Counted from the stretch's first letter, positions 1 through 6,881 are shown. The stretch is DNA of 8,352 nt from Myxococcales bacterium (GCA_018970625.1 JAGWVZ010000132.1:1-8352); one strand, 5' to 3'. Numbers and translations: made by a program. The notes: generated from the letters alone by a model not told the origin.

Positions 1-7
1 AACGGTT

Positions 8-3000
8 TCAGGGGCGCTGCCAGTCCAGCTCAATGGCGCTGACGGTGGGCGTGGTGGTGCCGGTCGAGAAGGTGGAGGTGAACTGGACCTCGACCTGACA
101 GTAGCGTCCGCGTGGCAGGTCGAATGTCACGGGCAAGGCGGAGTAGTAGGCGGTCCAGTCAGACCAGGTGATGGCGTCTGGGCTGGTGCGAAACCGAATG
201 TCTGCGGTGGTGCCGGCGGGTACGGACGCGGTCCAGCTTGCGCCATCGAAGGAGCAGTTGGCGACGCCGCAGTCGAAGATGTTGCGCCAGTAACCACGCG
301 GGGCCGTAAAGTTGCGGAGCTGAAAGCCCGTGAGGTCGGAGTAGCTGTAGGGAGAGGCACCGGAGTAGATGCTGACGTCGACGGTGTTGGTTGTGGTGTT
401 GATTCGGTTCACAAAACCGTCGCTCAGACAGGTGGTCCAGATGTTCGCGGTGGAGTCGACCCCGACGCCAGTAGGCTGGTTGCACACGTTGTAGGTGCGC
501 ACGAAGGTCCGGGTGGTGGGGTTGAACTGCGCGACGCGATTTGAGCCGGATGAGGCGAGCCAGATGAAGCCGTCGCGGTCGACGGCGACGCCGCGGGTAT
601 TGGTCATCGAGGTGGCGGTGTCGTATCGGGCGAAGTCGCCGATGCCAGCGAGGAAGTCTTCGCGGTCGACGAAGAGCAGGCCGTGCTGGGTCCAGTTGCC
701 CATCCAGATGTCGCCGTTGTTGTCGATGGCGATGCCGTAGGGTTGGGTGGGGAACGACGCGCCGGCGGTACGGATGCGGGTTCTGGTGCGGGTGTTGAAG
801 GCGGTGAGCGCTTCGCTGCCACCATTGATGCTGGCGACCCAGAGAATGCCTTCGCGGTCGATGGCAAAGCCATAGGGGTTGGCGCCGAGGTCGAAGGGGC
901 CTTCGACGTTGTAGGGCGGGTTGGGGTCGACGCGATAGGCGGCGCGGCGATTCCATGCGCCGACCCAGACGTAGCCATCGGGGTCGATGGCGAGCGCGCG
1001 CAATCCGGAGTCGTTGCCGGCGACGCGAACATTGGCGATGACGCAGTCGGTGACGCAGTCGCCGCCGCGGACCTTGGTGATGGAGCCGGCAATGCCGCCG
1101 CCAAAGGCTCGGCTCGCGACCCATGCATTGCCGTCGAGGTCGACGGCGGTTCGGCTGGGTGAGTCGTCACTGATGCCGCCATTGACACCGACGGGGTAGC
1201 GGTTGACGAGGGTTCGGCGGGCGGTATCGAAGCGGCTGACGGTGTCTTCGCCGGAGTTTGCGATCCACAGGTCGTTGAAGACCTGCGTGTTGGCGTTGAG
1301 GCGAAGTCCGTCGGCAGCGCCAATGCCGTCGAGCTCGGCGCCCGACGAGAAGCCGGCGTCGGTGCTCCAGTCGTAGGTGTAGCAGGGCTGGTCGCACAGG
1401 CCGCAGGCGTTCACGAGATTTTCGTCGGTGAGGCCGTCGCAGTCGTTGTCCAGACCGTCGCAGAGTGTGGTTCCGCCGGCTTCTTCGGGGGTGACGTCGG
1501 CGAGGCATTGGCCGCAGCTGTTTCGGAGTCCTTCGTCGGTCTGACCATCGCAGTCGTTATCGACGCCATCGCAGAGCTCGGCGGTGGTGTCACAGACCGA
1601 GCAACCGTCGGGTGAGATGTCCACGCGGCCGTCGCAGTCGTTGTCGAGACCATCGCAGAGGTCGACGGCGGGGAGCACGTAGCCCACACAGCGTCCGTTG
1701 ACGGCATCACCGGTGTAGCAGTCGCGGTTGCCTGCCTGACAGGTACCCACACCGAGCGTGGCGGGGTCACCGGGGTAGCAGGGGTCCGAATCCCCTTCGC
1801 AGAAGCAGGCCTCGTCGACGGCGGTGTCGCAGTCGTTGTCGATTCCGTCACCGCAGACTTCAGTGGGCAGCACGTCGCCGGGGCACAGGCCGCACAGCAG
1901 CCGCAGGCCTTCGTCGACCTGACCGTCGCAGTTGTTGTCGAGGCCATCACAGACTTCGATGGGCGCGGGTCCACATTCACCGCACGCGTTGCGGAGCCCT
2001 TCGTCGGTGAGGCCATCGCAGTCGTTGTCCAGATTGTCACAGACCTCGGTGGCGGGTAGGATCTGGCCGACGCACTCGCCGTAGGTGCCATCATTGCAAA
2101 GGGTTCCGCCGCCGGGACAGGTGCAGTCGGCGAGGCCGCCTCTGCAGGCGCCGATCCCGAGCGTCGCCGGTGGGCCGGAGTAGCAGGGCTGTCGGGTACG
2201 TCCGTCGCAGAAGCACCCCGCCGCCGCGTCGTCGACGACCCCATTGCAGTCGTTGTCGAGCTCGTCGCCGCAGACTTCGGTGGGCGCTTCGCCACAAAAG
2301 CCGCAGGCGTTTCGGACGCCCTCATCGACTTCGGTGTCGCAGTTGTTATCGCGTGCATCGCAGAGTTCGGCTGCGCCGGGATAAACGGTGTTCAGCCGGT
2401 CGTTGCAATCCCCGGTGGCCGCCACATAGCCTGCGGGCGGCGCACAGGCCTGCCGGGGGAGCCGGCTGTTTCCGAATCCATCGCCGTCAAGGTCGGCATA
2501 GTAGGTGACGCGATCACCCGCAAACTCATCGGTGTCGCCGTCGCAGTCGTTGTCGACGCCATCGCAGAGCTCGGCGGCACTGGGCGCGACCAGCTCATCG
2601 CCGTCGTCGCAGTCAGAGTTACTGGTGACATAGCCATCGACGAGCGTACAGGCGTACGACGCACGCACCGCGTTGTTGCCAAAGCCATCGCCATCGGCAT
2701 CGGGGTAGGTGAGCAACAAACCGGTGTCCTCATCAACCACGCCGTCGCAGTCGTTGTCCTGCAGGTCGCACTCCTCGACGCCGTCCGGGTTGATGGTGTC
2801 GCTGGCGTCGTCACAGTCCAGGTTGTTGTCGATCCAGCCATCGGGCGCGGTGCAGGCGCTACGCGGATCGGTATCCGCATCGCCGAACCCGTCGCCGTCG
2901 GCGTCGGCCCACCACGTGGTGAAGGTCAGGCTATCGTCGATGCGGCCGTTGCAGTCGTTGTCGGCGCCATCGCACGTTTCTGTGGCGCCGGGGTAAACGG

Positions 3001-3640
3001 TCCCGTCGGTGTCGTCGCAATCGCGGTCGTTCACCGAACGTCCGGGCAATGGCTCGCAATCAAAGACTGGTTCACTGCCGCGATCGCCGAACCCATCGCC
3101 GTCGCCGTCGACCCACTGCGCGACGCGATCTTCGGTCTCATCTACGCGTGCATCGCAGTTGTTATCGACACCGTCACAGAGTTCACCCGCACCCGGATAG
3201 ACCGTGTTCGAGGAGTCGTTGCAGTCGCCGGAGCGGTCGGTGTAGCCGGCTGGTGGTTCGCAAGCCCGAATGGGGTCGCCGACGATGTCGCCGAATGAAT
3301 CGCCATCGCCGTCGGGCCAGAAGGTCAGGAGCTCGTCACACGTCACCGCGTCGCTTTCCGCGTCTTCGGTACCTGACGCGTCGCGGTCGATAATGCCGAT
3401 ATCACTGCCGGCATCAGCACCGGTGGGAGAGCTACAGTCGCACGAGGTGTCTCCGCCTTCGAAACAGACGGTGGTCCCGATGGTTGAGTCTCCGCATTCG
3501 CAGGTGGCGGGTACATCGTCGCCACAGGGAACGACATCAGCGCCTGTTGAGACGGCGGCGTCGCCGCAACCTGTGAGGGCGATCGCCGTCAGAAGGGACA
3601 GAAGTGAGCGGCGGTGCGAGAACGGTTCCGACGTGAACAT
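8..3640 (-). CDS. MopE-repeat lipoprotein with seven-bladed NHL/Vgb-like propeller
   Basis: Large predicted surface lipoprotein of 1210 residues. The N-terminus has two Arg (10-11), a hydrophobic stretch and a lipobox LTGC with the lipidated Cys at residue 25. A Cys-rich linker follows (about 39-69). Residues about 105-442 hold five long repeats, each with an Asp-rich loop of the type DxDGDGFG, a DC(D/N)D motif and a CDGxDNDCDG-like motif, as in MopE-type metal-binding proteins. Residues about 443-753 hold seven shorter Cys modules. Residues about 755-1096 repeat the pattern (A/G)(I/V)DxxGxxW seven times, which suggests a seven-bladed NHL or streptogramin-lyase-like propeller. The last 110 residues look beta-rich, with paired Cys. 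Family knowledge suggests calcium or copper binding and surface display; the ligand is unknown. I chose ATG 3640 because GAAGAGG lies 5 bases upstream and it gives a normal signal peptide; the TTG at 3673 is less likely. An enzymatic role for the propeller is not supported. Confidence 0.93.
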   Translation of the reverse strand: MFTSEPFSHRRSLLSLLTAIALTGCGDAAVSTGADVVPCGDDVPATCECGDSTIGTTVCFEGGDTSCDCSSPTGADAGSDIGIIDRDASGTEDAESDAVTCDELLTFWPDGDGDSFGDIVGDPIRACEPPAGYTDRSGDCNDSSNTVYPGAGELCDGVDNNCDARVDETEDRVAQWVDGDGDGFGDRGSEPVFDCEPLPGRSVNDRDCDDTDGTVYPGATETCDGADNDCNGRIDDSLTFTTWWADADGDGFGDADTDPRSACTAPDGWIDNNLDCDDASDTINPDGVEECDLQDNDCDGVVDEDTGLLLTYPDADGDGFGNNAVRASYACTLVDGYVTSNSDCDDGDELVAPSAAELCDGVDNDCDGDTDEFAGDRVTYYADLDGDGFGNSRLPRQACAPPAGYVAATGDCNDRLNTVYPGAAELCDARDNNCDTEVDEGVRNACGFCGEAPTEVCGDELDNDCNGVVDDAAAGCFCDGRTRQPCYSGPPATLGIGACRGGLADCTCPGGGTLCNDGTYGECVGQILPATEVCDNLDNDCDGLTDEGLRNACGECGPAPIEVCDGLDNNCDGQVDEGLRLLCGLCPGDVLPTEVCGDGIDNDCDTAVDEACFCEGDSDPCYPGDPATLGVGTCQAGNRDCYTGDAVNGRCVGYVLPAVDLCDGLDNDCDGRVDISPDGCSVCDTTAELCDGVDNDCDGQTDEGLRNSCGQCLADVTPEEAGGTTLCDGLDNDCDGLTDENLVNACGLCDQPCYTYDWSTDAGFSSGAELDGIGAADGLRLNANTQVFNDLWIANSGEDTVSRFDTARRTLVNRYPVGVNGGISDDSPSRTAVDLDGNAWVASRAFGGGIAGSITKVRGGDCVTDCVIANVRVAGNDSGLRALAIDPDGYVWVGAWNRRAAYRVDPNPPYNVEGPFDLGANPYGFAIDREGILWVASINGGSEALTAFNTRTRTRIRTAGASFPTQPYGIAIDNNGDIWMGNWTQHGLLFVDREDFLAGIGDFARYDTATSMTNTRGVAVDRDGFIWLASSGSNRVAQFNPTTRTFVRTYNVCNQPTGVGVDSTANIWTTCLSDGFVNRINTTTNTVDVSIYSGASPYSYSDLTGFQLRNFTAPRGYWRNIFDCGVANCSFDGASWTASVPAGTTADIRFRTSPDAITWSDWTAYYSALPVTFDLPRGRYCQVEVQFTSTFSTGTTTPTVSAIELDWQRP
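1382..2314 (-). repeat. Seven short Cys/Asp modules with two longer PCYxG inserts
   Basis: Continuation of the array with the Asp-rich DxDGDGFG half missing. Seven C-x3-DNDC-like motifs occur here, with their plus-strand complements starting at 2247, 2019, 1929, 1830, 1635, 1551 and 1440. Spacings are 228, 90, 99, 195, 84 and 111 bases, all multiples of three. The two long intervals contain a second module, CFC(D/E)G...PCYxGxPATLGxGxC...CVGxxLP, which is present twice. Several short modules end in GLRNxCGxC. The even number and regular placing of Cys suggest a disulfide-stabilised rod, which is an inference. Confidence 0.85.
2315..3328 (-). repeat. Five tandem MopE-type long repeats, 204-base period
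   Basis: In-frame protein-coding repeat. The units are roughly 3328-3128, 3127-2927, 2926-2720, 2719-2513 and 2512-2315. Each encodes an aromatic residue (W or Y), an Asp-rich DxDGDGFG loop, a C-x-x-P/V-x-G segment, a DC(D/N)D motif and the C-x3-DN(D/N)CD motif. The plus-strand string that is the complement of the DN(D/N)C codons begins at 2340, 2544, 2748, 2952 and 3156, so all four spacings are exactly 204 bases (68 codons). All five Asp loops are intact; the first has S in place of the second-last G (DGDGDSFG). The loop resembles EF-hand or thrombospondin-3-type calcium loops, so calcium binding is the simplest inference. Copper binding, as in MopE itself, is an alternative. Confidence 0.9.
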
Positions 3641-3645
3641 CGGTG

Positions 3646-3652
3646 CCTCTTC
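3646..3652 (-). promoter_or_regulatory. Ribosome binding site deciding the lipoprotein start
   Basis: Read on the minus strand this is GAAGAGG followed by five bases and then ATG at 3640. It favours that ATG over the in-frame TTG 33 bases upstream, which would put 11 extra residues, two of them acidic, ahead of the signal peptide. Confidence 0.6.
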
Positions 3653-3709
3653 AGTAAGAATGGACGCCACCAACCCGAGGGGATGGACTGTTTGTATGCA
3701 ACGCCGCTG

Positions 3710-3738
3710 AGCCTAGTGGACAGAGCTGCCGGTGCCAA
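3710..3738 (-). promoter_or_regulatory. Candidate sigma-70-like promoter for the lipoprotein gene
   Basis: On the minus strand TTGGCA (3738-3733, 5 of 6 matches to the -35 consensus) and TAGGCT (3715-3710, 3 of 6 matches to the -10) are separated by exactly 17 bases. Transcription would begin near 3703 and leave a leader of about 63 bases. The -10 element is weak, so this is a candidate only. Confidence 0.4.
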
Positions 3739-3751
3739 GCCCAGCTTGCAC
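3732..3751. promoter_or_regulatory. Imperfect inverted repeat overlapping the lipoprotein -35
   Basis: GTGC-C-AAGC, a three-base loop, then GCTTGCAC: eight paired positions with one bulged base, followed on the plus strand by ATTTTGG. It sits on the candidate -35 of the lipoprotein gene, so it could be an operator. It also resembles a short terminator for plus-strand transcripts, but no plus-strand gene lies just upstream. It could be chance. Confidence 0.3.
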
Positions 3752-3797
3752 ATTTTGGTGTGTGACTACCGCCGGCTACCCACCTGCGGGCTCGGGT

Positions 3798-3816
3798 TTG
3801 CAACAATCCCCTGCAA
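3798..3816. promoter_or_regulatory. Inverted repeat TTGCA-N9-TGCAA upstream of the plus-strand promoter
   Basis: A 5-base inverted repeat with a 9-base spacer ends six bases before the -35 of the promoter at 3822-3850. The spacing would suit an activator or repressor dimer. The arms are short, so chance is possible. Confidence 0.25.
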
Positions 3817-3821
3817 GTGCT

Positions 3822-3850
3822 TTGACGACAGCGGCGCGTGCGGCTAGCAT
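3822..3850 (+). promoter_or_regulatory. Sigma-70-like promoter for the zinc-ribbon/GAF unit
   Basis: TTGACG (3822-3827, 5 of 6 matches) and TAGCAT (3845-3850, 4 of 6 matches) are separated by 17 bases. Transcription would begin near 3857, which leaves a leader of about 39 bases before the ATG at 3896. It is among the best promoter matches in the window and is correctly placed for the two genes downstream. Confidence 0.6.
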
Positions 3851-3895
3851 CGCGACTCGTCCCCTCTGGGAAGCTGATACCCCCTCTGGTTCTGG

Positions 3896-4171
3896 ATGCT
3901 GGAAACTTCGTCTTTTACGCTCTTTTGCTGTCAGGCCTGTGGCGCTCATGCGTTACCCTGGCGCGATATGGACGACGAGGGCCAGTGGGTGTGGAAGTGC
4001 GTTCGCTGCGATGTCCCGGTTGACGAGGCAACGCTTCAGGACGCCCCGCGTATGGGTGCCGCCGCCCTGAAAGAGTTTGGCTTTTCGGTCGACGGTGAAT
4101 TGGAAGAAGGCGGGTGCGGCTCGGGCGAATCCTCGGGCTGCGGTACCTGTTCGACCGGCGGCTGCCATTGA
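3896..4171 (+). CDS. Small zinc-ribbon-like protein with Cys/Gly-rich tail
   Basis: Predicted 91-residue cytosolic protein that I do not recognise as a named family. It has CQAC at residues 12-15 and CVRC at 35-38, the two CxxC knuckles of a likely zinc ribbon, with an aromatic WVWK strand before the second knuckle. The middle (about 42-70) is probably helical and acidic. The last 18 residues, after ELEEGG, are almost all Gly, Ser and Cys, with Cys at 74, 82, 85 and 90 and a final His. No signal peptide or membrane segment is seen. ATG 3896 is the first possible ATG after an in-frame stop at 3875; the Shine-Dalgarno sequence is poor. The GAF protein gene follows 36 bases downstream on the same strand, so the two are probably one operon. 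Metal binding is inferred, and the tail could also take part in metal transfer or modification. The function is unknown. Confidence 0.75.
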   Translation: MLETSSFTLFCCQACGAHALPWRDMDDEGQWVWKCVRCDVPVDEATLQDAPRMGAAALKEFGFSVDGELEEGGCGSGESSGCGTCSTGGCH

Positions 4172-4198
4172 TGTTCTTTTCTCACGCATTTCTGACGC

Positions 4199-4202
4199 GG
4201 AG
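4199..4202 (+). promoter_or_regulatory. Ribosome binding site of the GAF protein gene
   Basis: GGAG lies five bases before the ATG at 4208, a standard spacing. It supports this start and indicates the gene is translated independently of the small gene upstream. Confidence 0.6.
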
Positions 4203-4207
4203 CCAGC

Positions 4208-5230
4208 ATGTACTTTGAGGTTACGATTCCTGACGCAAATTCGCAGATGGTCAACGCGCTGCAGATTGACGCGCGTAACTGGCGCAGCGCGCTCGCGACC
4301 GCCCTCGCGAAGACGGGCGCGCAGCCTATCGATCTGAGCGGAGCCCAGGTCACTCTGGATGGCCCGACTGTTCACGTCATGGACCGCCGCGACCGCCGCG
4401 TGATTCAGATTCGGCAGATGCACGAGAGCCAGGTCCACCATGCAGGGCTGATCAAAACCGGCACCCACCCCTCCATCGGCGGGTCGGCCGGCAAGGTCGG
4501 ATTCACCGACAAGGCCACCGGAAGCTTTCGCTCGATCTCGGCGTCTTCGCCCATCGTTCCCGCCTCCAGCGTTGAACCCAACCTCGTCAAGGCCAACCCC
4601 GAAGCCGATGGTCGCATTCTGATGCAGGCGCAGGCGCCCGTCGCTGCCACCCCCTCACTGCGAAGGGCTGACGCTGTCGCACCTCCTCTCATCAAGGGTG
4701 CAATGCCAATCGTGGCACCCGCTGAGCCGCAGAGCGACGACATTCTGGAAGACATCTTCCTGGAGTCGCCCGCGCTGCTCGAGAGCGCTGCCGACCTCAC
4801 CGACGCCTGCGACAAAATGCTCGCGCTCGCCATGCAGAAGATGCCCGCCGAACACGGCGCTGTCTTCCTCAGCGAGAATCCGGGCCGACCCCTCATCTGT
4901 GCCGCGGCCGCCGGTGCGCTCACCGACGCCATGTCGCGCGTCGATCTCCCCGCTTCGTCGGGTTTCACCGCCTACACCATGCAGACCGGCGTCAGCCTCT
5001 CGGTGACCAACCCGGCCAGAGACCCCCGCTACTCCCCCGAATTCGCCCAGGCAGGCGTCAAGGAAAGCAGCGTCCTCTTCGCCAGCGTACACGACGAGTC
5101 CACCTATGGTGTCATCGTACTGCTCAATCGCCGTCAGCCTAACGGCTTCTCGGCCGTTGAAGCGTCCGCGCTTGCCTATGTCGGAAGGCAGCTCGGCGAA
5201 TACATCCAGGCGCTCGTCGACGCACAGTAA
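4208..5230 (+). CDS. GAF-domain protein with uncharacterised N-terminal domain
   Basis: Predicted soluble 340-residue protein. Residues about 188-338 read as a GAF domain: an N-terminal helix, the AVFLSEN strand (218-224), the segment SGFTAYTMQTGVSLSV (251-266) typical of the GAF core, DPRYSPEF (272-279), and the SVLFASV and YGVIVLLNRR strands (288-310), then a C-terminal helix. GAF domains bind small ligands or mediate dimerisation; no cyclic-nucleotide signature is clear enough to name a ligand. Residues 1-about 75 form a separate compact region beginning YFEVTIPDA, with a DARNWRSALATALAKTG helix. Residues 75-178 look like a low-complexity linker rich in Ala, Pro and Ser. There is no kinase, GGDEF, HTH or phosphodiesterase domain, so it may act as a sensor or adaptor. 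Third codon positions are very GC-rich. It probably shares a transcript with the zinc-ribbon gene. Confidence 0.85.
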   Translation: MYFEVTIPDANSQMVNALQIDARNWRSALATALAKTGAQPIDLSGAQVTLDGPTVHVMDRRDRRVIQIRQMHESQVHHAGLIKTGTHPSIGGSAGKVGFTDKATGSFRSISASSPIVPASSVEPNLVKANPEADGRILMQAQAPVAATPSLRRADAVAPPLIKGAMPIVAPAEPQSDDILEDIFLESPALLESAADLTDACDKMLALAMQKMPAEHGAVFLSENPGRPLICAAAAGALTDAMSRVDLPASSGFTAYTMQTGVSLSVTNPARDPRYSPEFAQAGVKESSVLFASVHDESTYGVIVLLNRRQPNGFSAVEASALAYVGRQLGEYIQALVDAQ

Positions 5231-5245
5231 CCGCCTGGGCAGGGC

Positions 5246-5269
5246 GGCGGTCATCCCGAAGCGACCGCC
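5246..5269. terminator. GC-rich hairpin between convergent genes
   Basis: GGCGGTC (5246-5252) pairs with GACCGCC (5263-5269) around a 10-base loop. It lies in the 52-base gap between the ends of the convergent GAF and metallopeptidase genes, where a bidirectional terminator is expected. There is no T-run on either strand, so intrinsic termination would be weak, or the hairpin may only protect transcript ends. Confidence 0.4.
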
Positions 5270-5282
5270 ACCATCACCCGCA

Positions 5283-6806
5283 TCATGGCTCCTGGCGTTC
5301 GGTGATCGTCTCGGGGTACGCGCTCAGGCTCAGGCTGCCCCACACGGCATCCGAGAGCTCCTGAAGATAACGCCGACGCGACTCTTCGCTCCGGTCCTCG
5401 CTCTTCTCGAGCACCAGCACCACCGTCGCTTCACGCTGTTCGACCCGAAGTGACCCCGTGGGCGTACTCACCCACTCGAACGGCTCGCCGTCGATTACGC
5501 CAGCGTATTGTTCGACCCCAAGCAGTGGCTCGGCAACGCGAGGCAGTACCCGACGCATGGCGCTGGCCTCGGCCTCCGAGTCAAATGTCACCGCCCACAC
5601 CAGCACATCGTGGGTGTCGTTCCGGGCATCCCGGTAAAAGCGCATGCGATCGCCGTCCCAACCTGCACACGCCCGCTCGATCGACGTACCCGTAACCCGC
5701 CCGGTCAGGATCTGCTGCAGCCACGCCCGACTCGAGAACTCACCCAGAATGTCGTCTTCGTAGCGCTCCAGATGGGAGAGTGAATCCAGCGAAAACTCCA
5801 CCCACACCGGGTCGTCGCGCTGCAGGTATTTCTCGGGGTGCAGAATCTGCTCTGTCGAATCTGGTGGGTCCAGATAGGCCGCGTTCACAGCCTCCCAGCC
5901 GCCATCCCGAAACACGGTCAGAATGAACGAGAAGCCCGCGGAGTAAGGGTACGCCAGCTGCTGCCACATCATTTCTGGCACCTGAAGCCCACCGGCAGGC
6001 TGCGTAGCGGTTTGCGCCAGCAACGCCTCGACCATGGGAATCTCGTCGAGCGCAACGTCCGGACCCACCGCATGCAACAACATGACCGCCACCGCGTCAC
6101 CTTCCAGTACCGCCGTTCGAGCGAGCGTCACGTCGGTAAGCGAGTCTTCCGGTCCACGAACCTGCTCGATTCCCCAGACCTGATCCTGAATCGCATGAAA
6201 AAGCTCATGTGACATCACCATCTCCTGCGCTTCGGGAGGCGTGTCATCGAGAATGAAGAAGATACGGCTTTCGTGGTCGTAGTAGCCGGCGATGTTCTGC
6301 TGCAGCATGCCCAGCGTCAGATCGAAGAGGTTGTCACCGGACTGAAGCACGCCAGCGACGATCATGGCGCGCTGGTCGGCCTCGATCTCCTCGACAGGGT
6401 ACTCGCGCAGGATCATCGCGCGAATCCGTTCTCCAAGGATGGTTCTGTTCTGCACCTCGGAGGGAATCTCTCGCTGTGCGCCAATCCCTCGCACCACGTC
6501 GATCTCCTGCACCACCCGACCGGCCTGCTGCAGAAGCGCCTGCGCCTGCGCACGATGAGCACCTGCGTCGGCCTCGACTCCACTCCCTTCGGAGACACCG
6601 TTGGCCGGGCTATCGGCGCCCTGCACAGGCTCTGACTGCTCTGAACCCTCGGCTTGGGCCGTATCGACGAGCACGCCGGCGGCCATGAGTGACGCAGCGA
6701 CAGTCAGCACCGCTACTCGCTGCGCGCGGCTTGCGGTTTGCGAGTCCCCCTTCAACGGAAGGCGGGCACGACGACGCGAGGTGGAGTGATGGTGGGGGCT
6801 CAGCAT
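5283..6806 (-). CDS. Exported HExxH metallopeptidase-like protein
   Basis: Predicted secreted or periplasmic protein of 507 residues. The N-terminus has an Arg-rich n-region, a hydrophobic core (about residues 31-47) and a likely signal peptidase I site at AQA-EG, after residue 52. A polar Gln/Glu/Ala-rich segment follows. The active-site motif SHELFHAIQDQ contains HExxH (H200, E201, H204). An EGDA motif 34 residues downstream of E201 (E235) could be the third zinc ligand, as in gluzincin-type families. Further on, EQILHPEKYL (about 319-328) looks like another conserved block of this uncharacterised family. The C-terminal third is beta-rich with no motif I can name. Substrate and role are unknown. 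I chose ATG 6806 because the candidate extended -10 at 6862-6870 would start transcription downstream of the earlier in-frame ATG at 6914, and because AGGA precedes it, although only two bases away. The n-region is long even so, and a non-ATG start further in cannot be excluded. Confidence 0.85.
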   Translation of the reverse strand: MLSPHHHSTSRRRARLPLKGDSQTASRAQRVAVLTVAASLMAAGVLVDTAQAEGSEQSEPVQGADSPANGVSEGSGVEADAGAHRAQAQALLQQAGRVVQEIDVVRGIGAQREIPSEVQNRTILGERIRAMILREYPVEEIEADQRAMIVAGVLQSGDNLFDLTLGMLQQNIAGYYDHESRIFFILDDTPPEAQEMVMSHELFHAIQDQVWGIEQVRGPEDSLTDVTLARTAVLEGDAVAVMLLHAVGPDVALDEIPMVEALLAQTATQPAGGLQVPEMMWQQLAYPYSAGFSFILTVFRDGGWEAVNAAYLDPPDSTEQILHPEKYLQRDDPVWVEFSLDSLSHLERYEDDILGEFSSRAWLQQILTGRVTGTSIERACAGWDGDRMRFYRDARNDTHDVLVWAVTFDSEAEASAMRRVLPRVAEPLLGVEQYAGVIDGEPFEWVSTPTGSLRVEQREATVVLVLEKSEDRSEESRRRYLQELSDAVWGSLSLSAYPETITERQEP

Positions 6807-6840
6807 AGTCCTGTACACGCCAGAGGGGCCGAGACTGCCA

Positions 6841-6869
6841 TTGTGAGAACTCGGTCGTGGTCGTATAGC
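6841..6869 (+). promoter_or_regulatory. Candidate promoter for nadC-birA, distal
   Basis: TTGTGA (6841-6846, 4 of 6 matches) and TATAGC (6864-6869, 4 of 6 matches) are separated by 17 bases. Transcription would start near 6876, with a leader of about 113 bases before nadC. Its -10 shares the TATA bases with the oppositely directed extended -10 element. Confidence 0.4.
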
Positions 6870-6870
6870 A
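6862..6870 (-). promoter_or_regulatory. Extended -10 promoter for the metallopeptidase gene
   Basis: On the minus strand TGCTATACG combines the extended TG-N element with TATACG (4 of 6 matches to the -10). No good -35 lies at the normal distance, which extended -10 promoters tolerate. Transcription would begin near 6855, about 50 bases before the chosen ATG at 6806. Confidence 0.4.
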
Positions 6871-6881
6871 ACGGTGTCTGT

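Noticed and set aside
159..2880. Long open frames in other phases and on the plus strand inside the lipoprotein gene (159-1124, 604-1323, 1411-2358, 2392-2880 minus; 683-1162 plus)
   Set aside because: Their products are Arg-, Ser/Thr- or Pro-rich without domains and mirror the repeats of the real frame, as expected for GC-rich repetitive DNA.
1440..3168. Regularly spaced short repeat on the plus strand (CAGTCGTTGTC-like, 12 copies), CRISPR-like at first glance
   Set aside because: All spacings are multiples of three, the copies are degenerate, and they encode the DN(D/N)C motif of the minus-strand lipoprotein. It is a protein repeat, not a CRISPR array.
3641..3673. TTG at 3673 as start of the lipoprotein
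   Set aside because: It would add 11 residues, two of them acidic, before the signal peptide, whereas ATG 3640 has a good ribosome site and a normal lipoprotein N-terminus.
3614..4070. Plus-strand open frames 3614-3847 and 3732-4070
   Set aside because: They overlap the divergent promoter region or the zinc-ribbon gene in another phase, lack ribosome sites and show no recognisable motif.
4655..5254. Minus-strand open frame of 199 codons antisense to the GAF gene
   Set aside because: The plus frame has clear GAF motifs and a ribosome site. The antisense product has no domain and arises from the high GC3 of the real gene.
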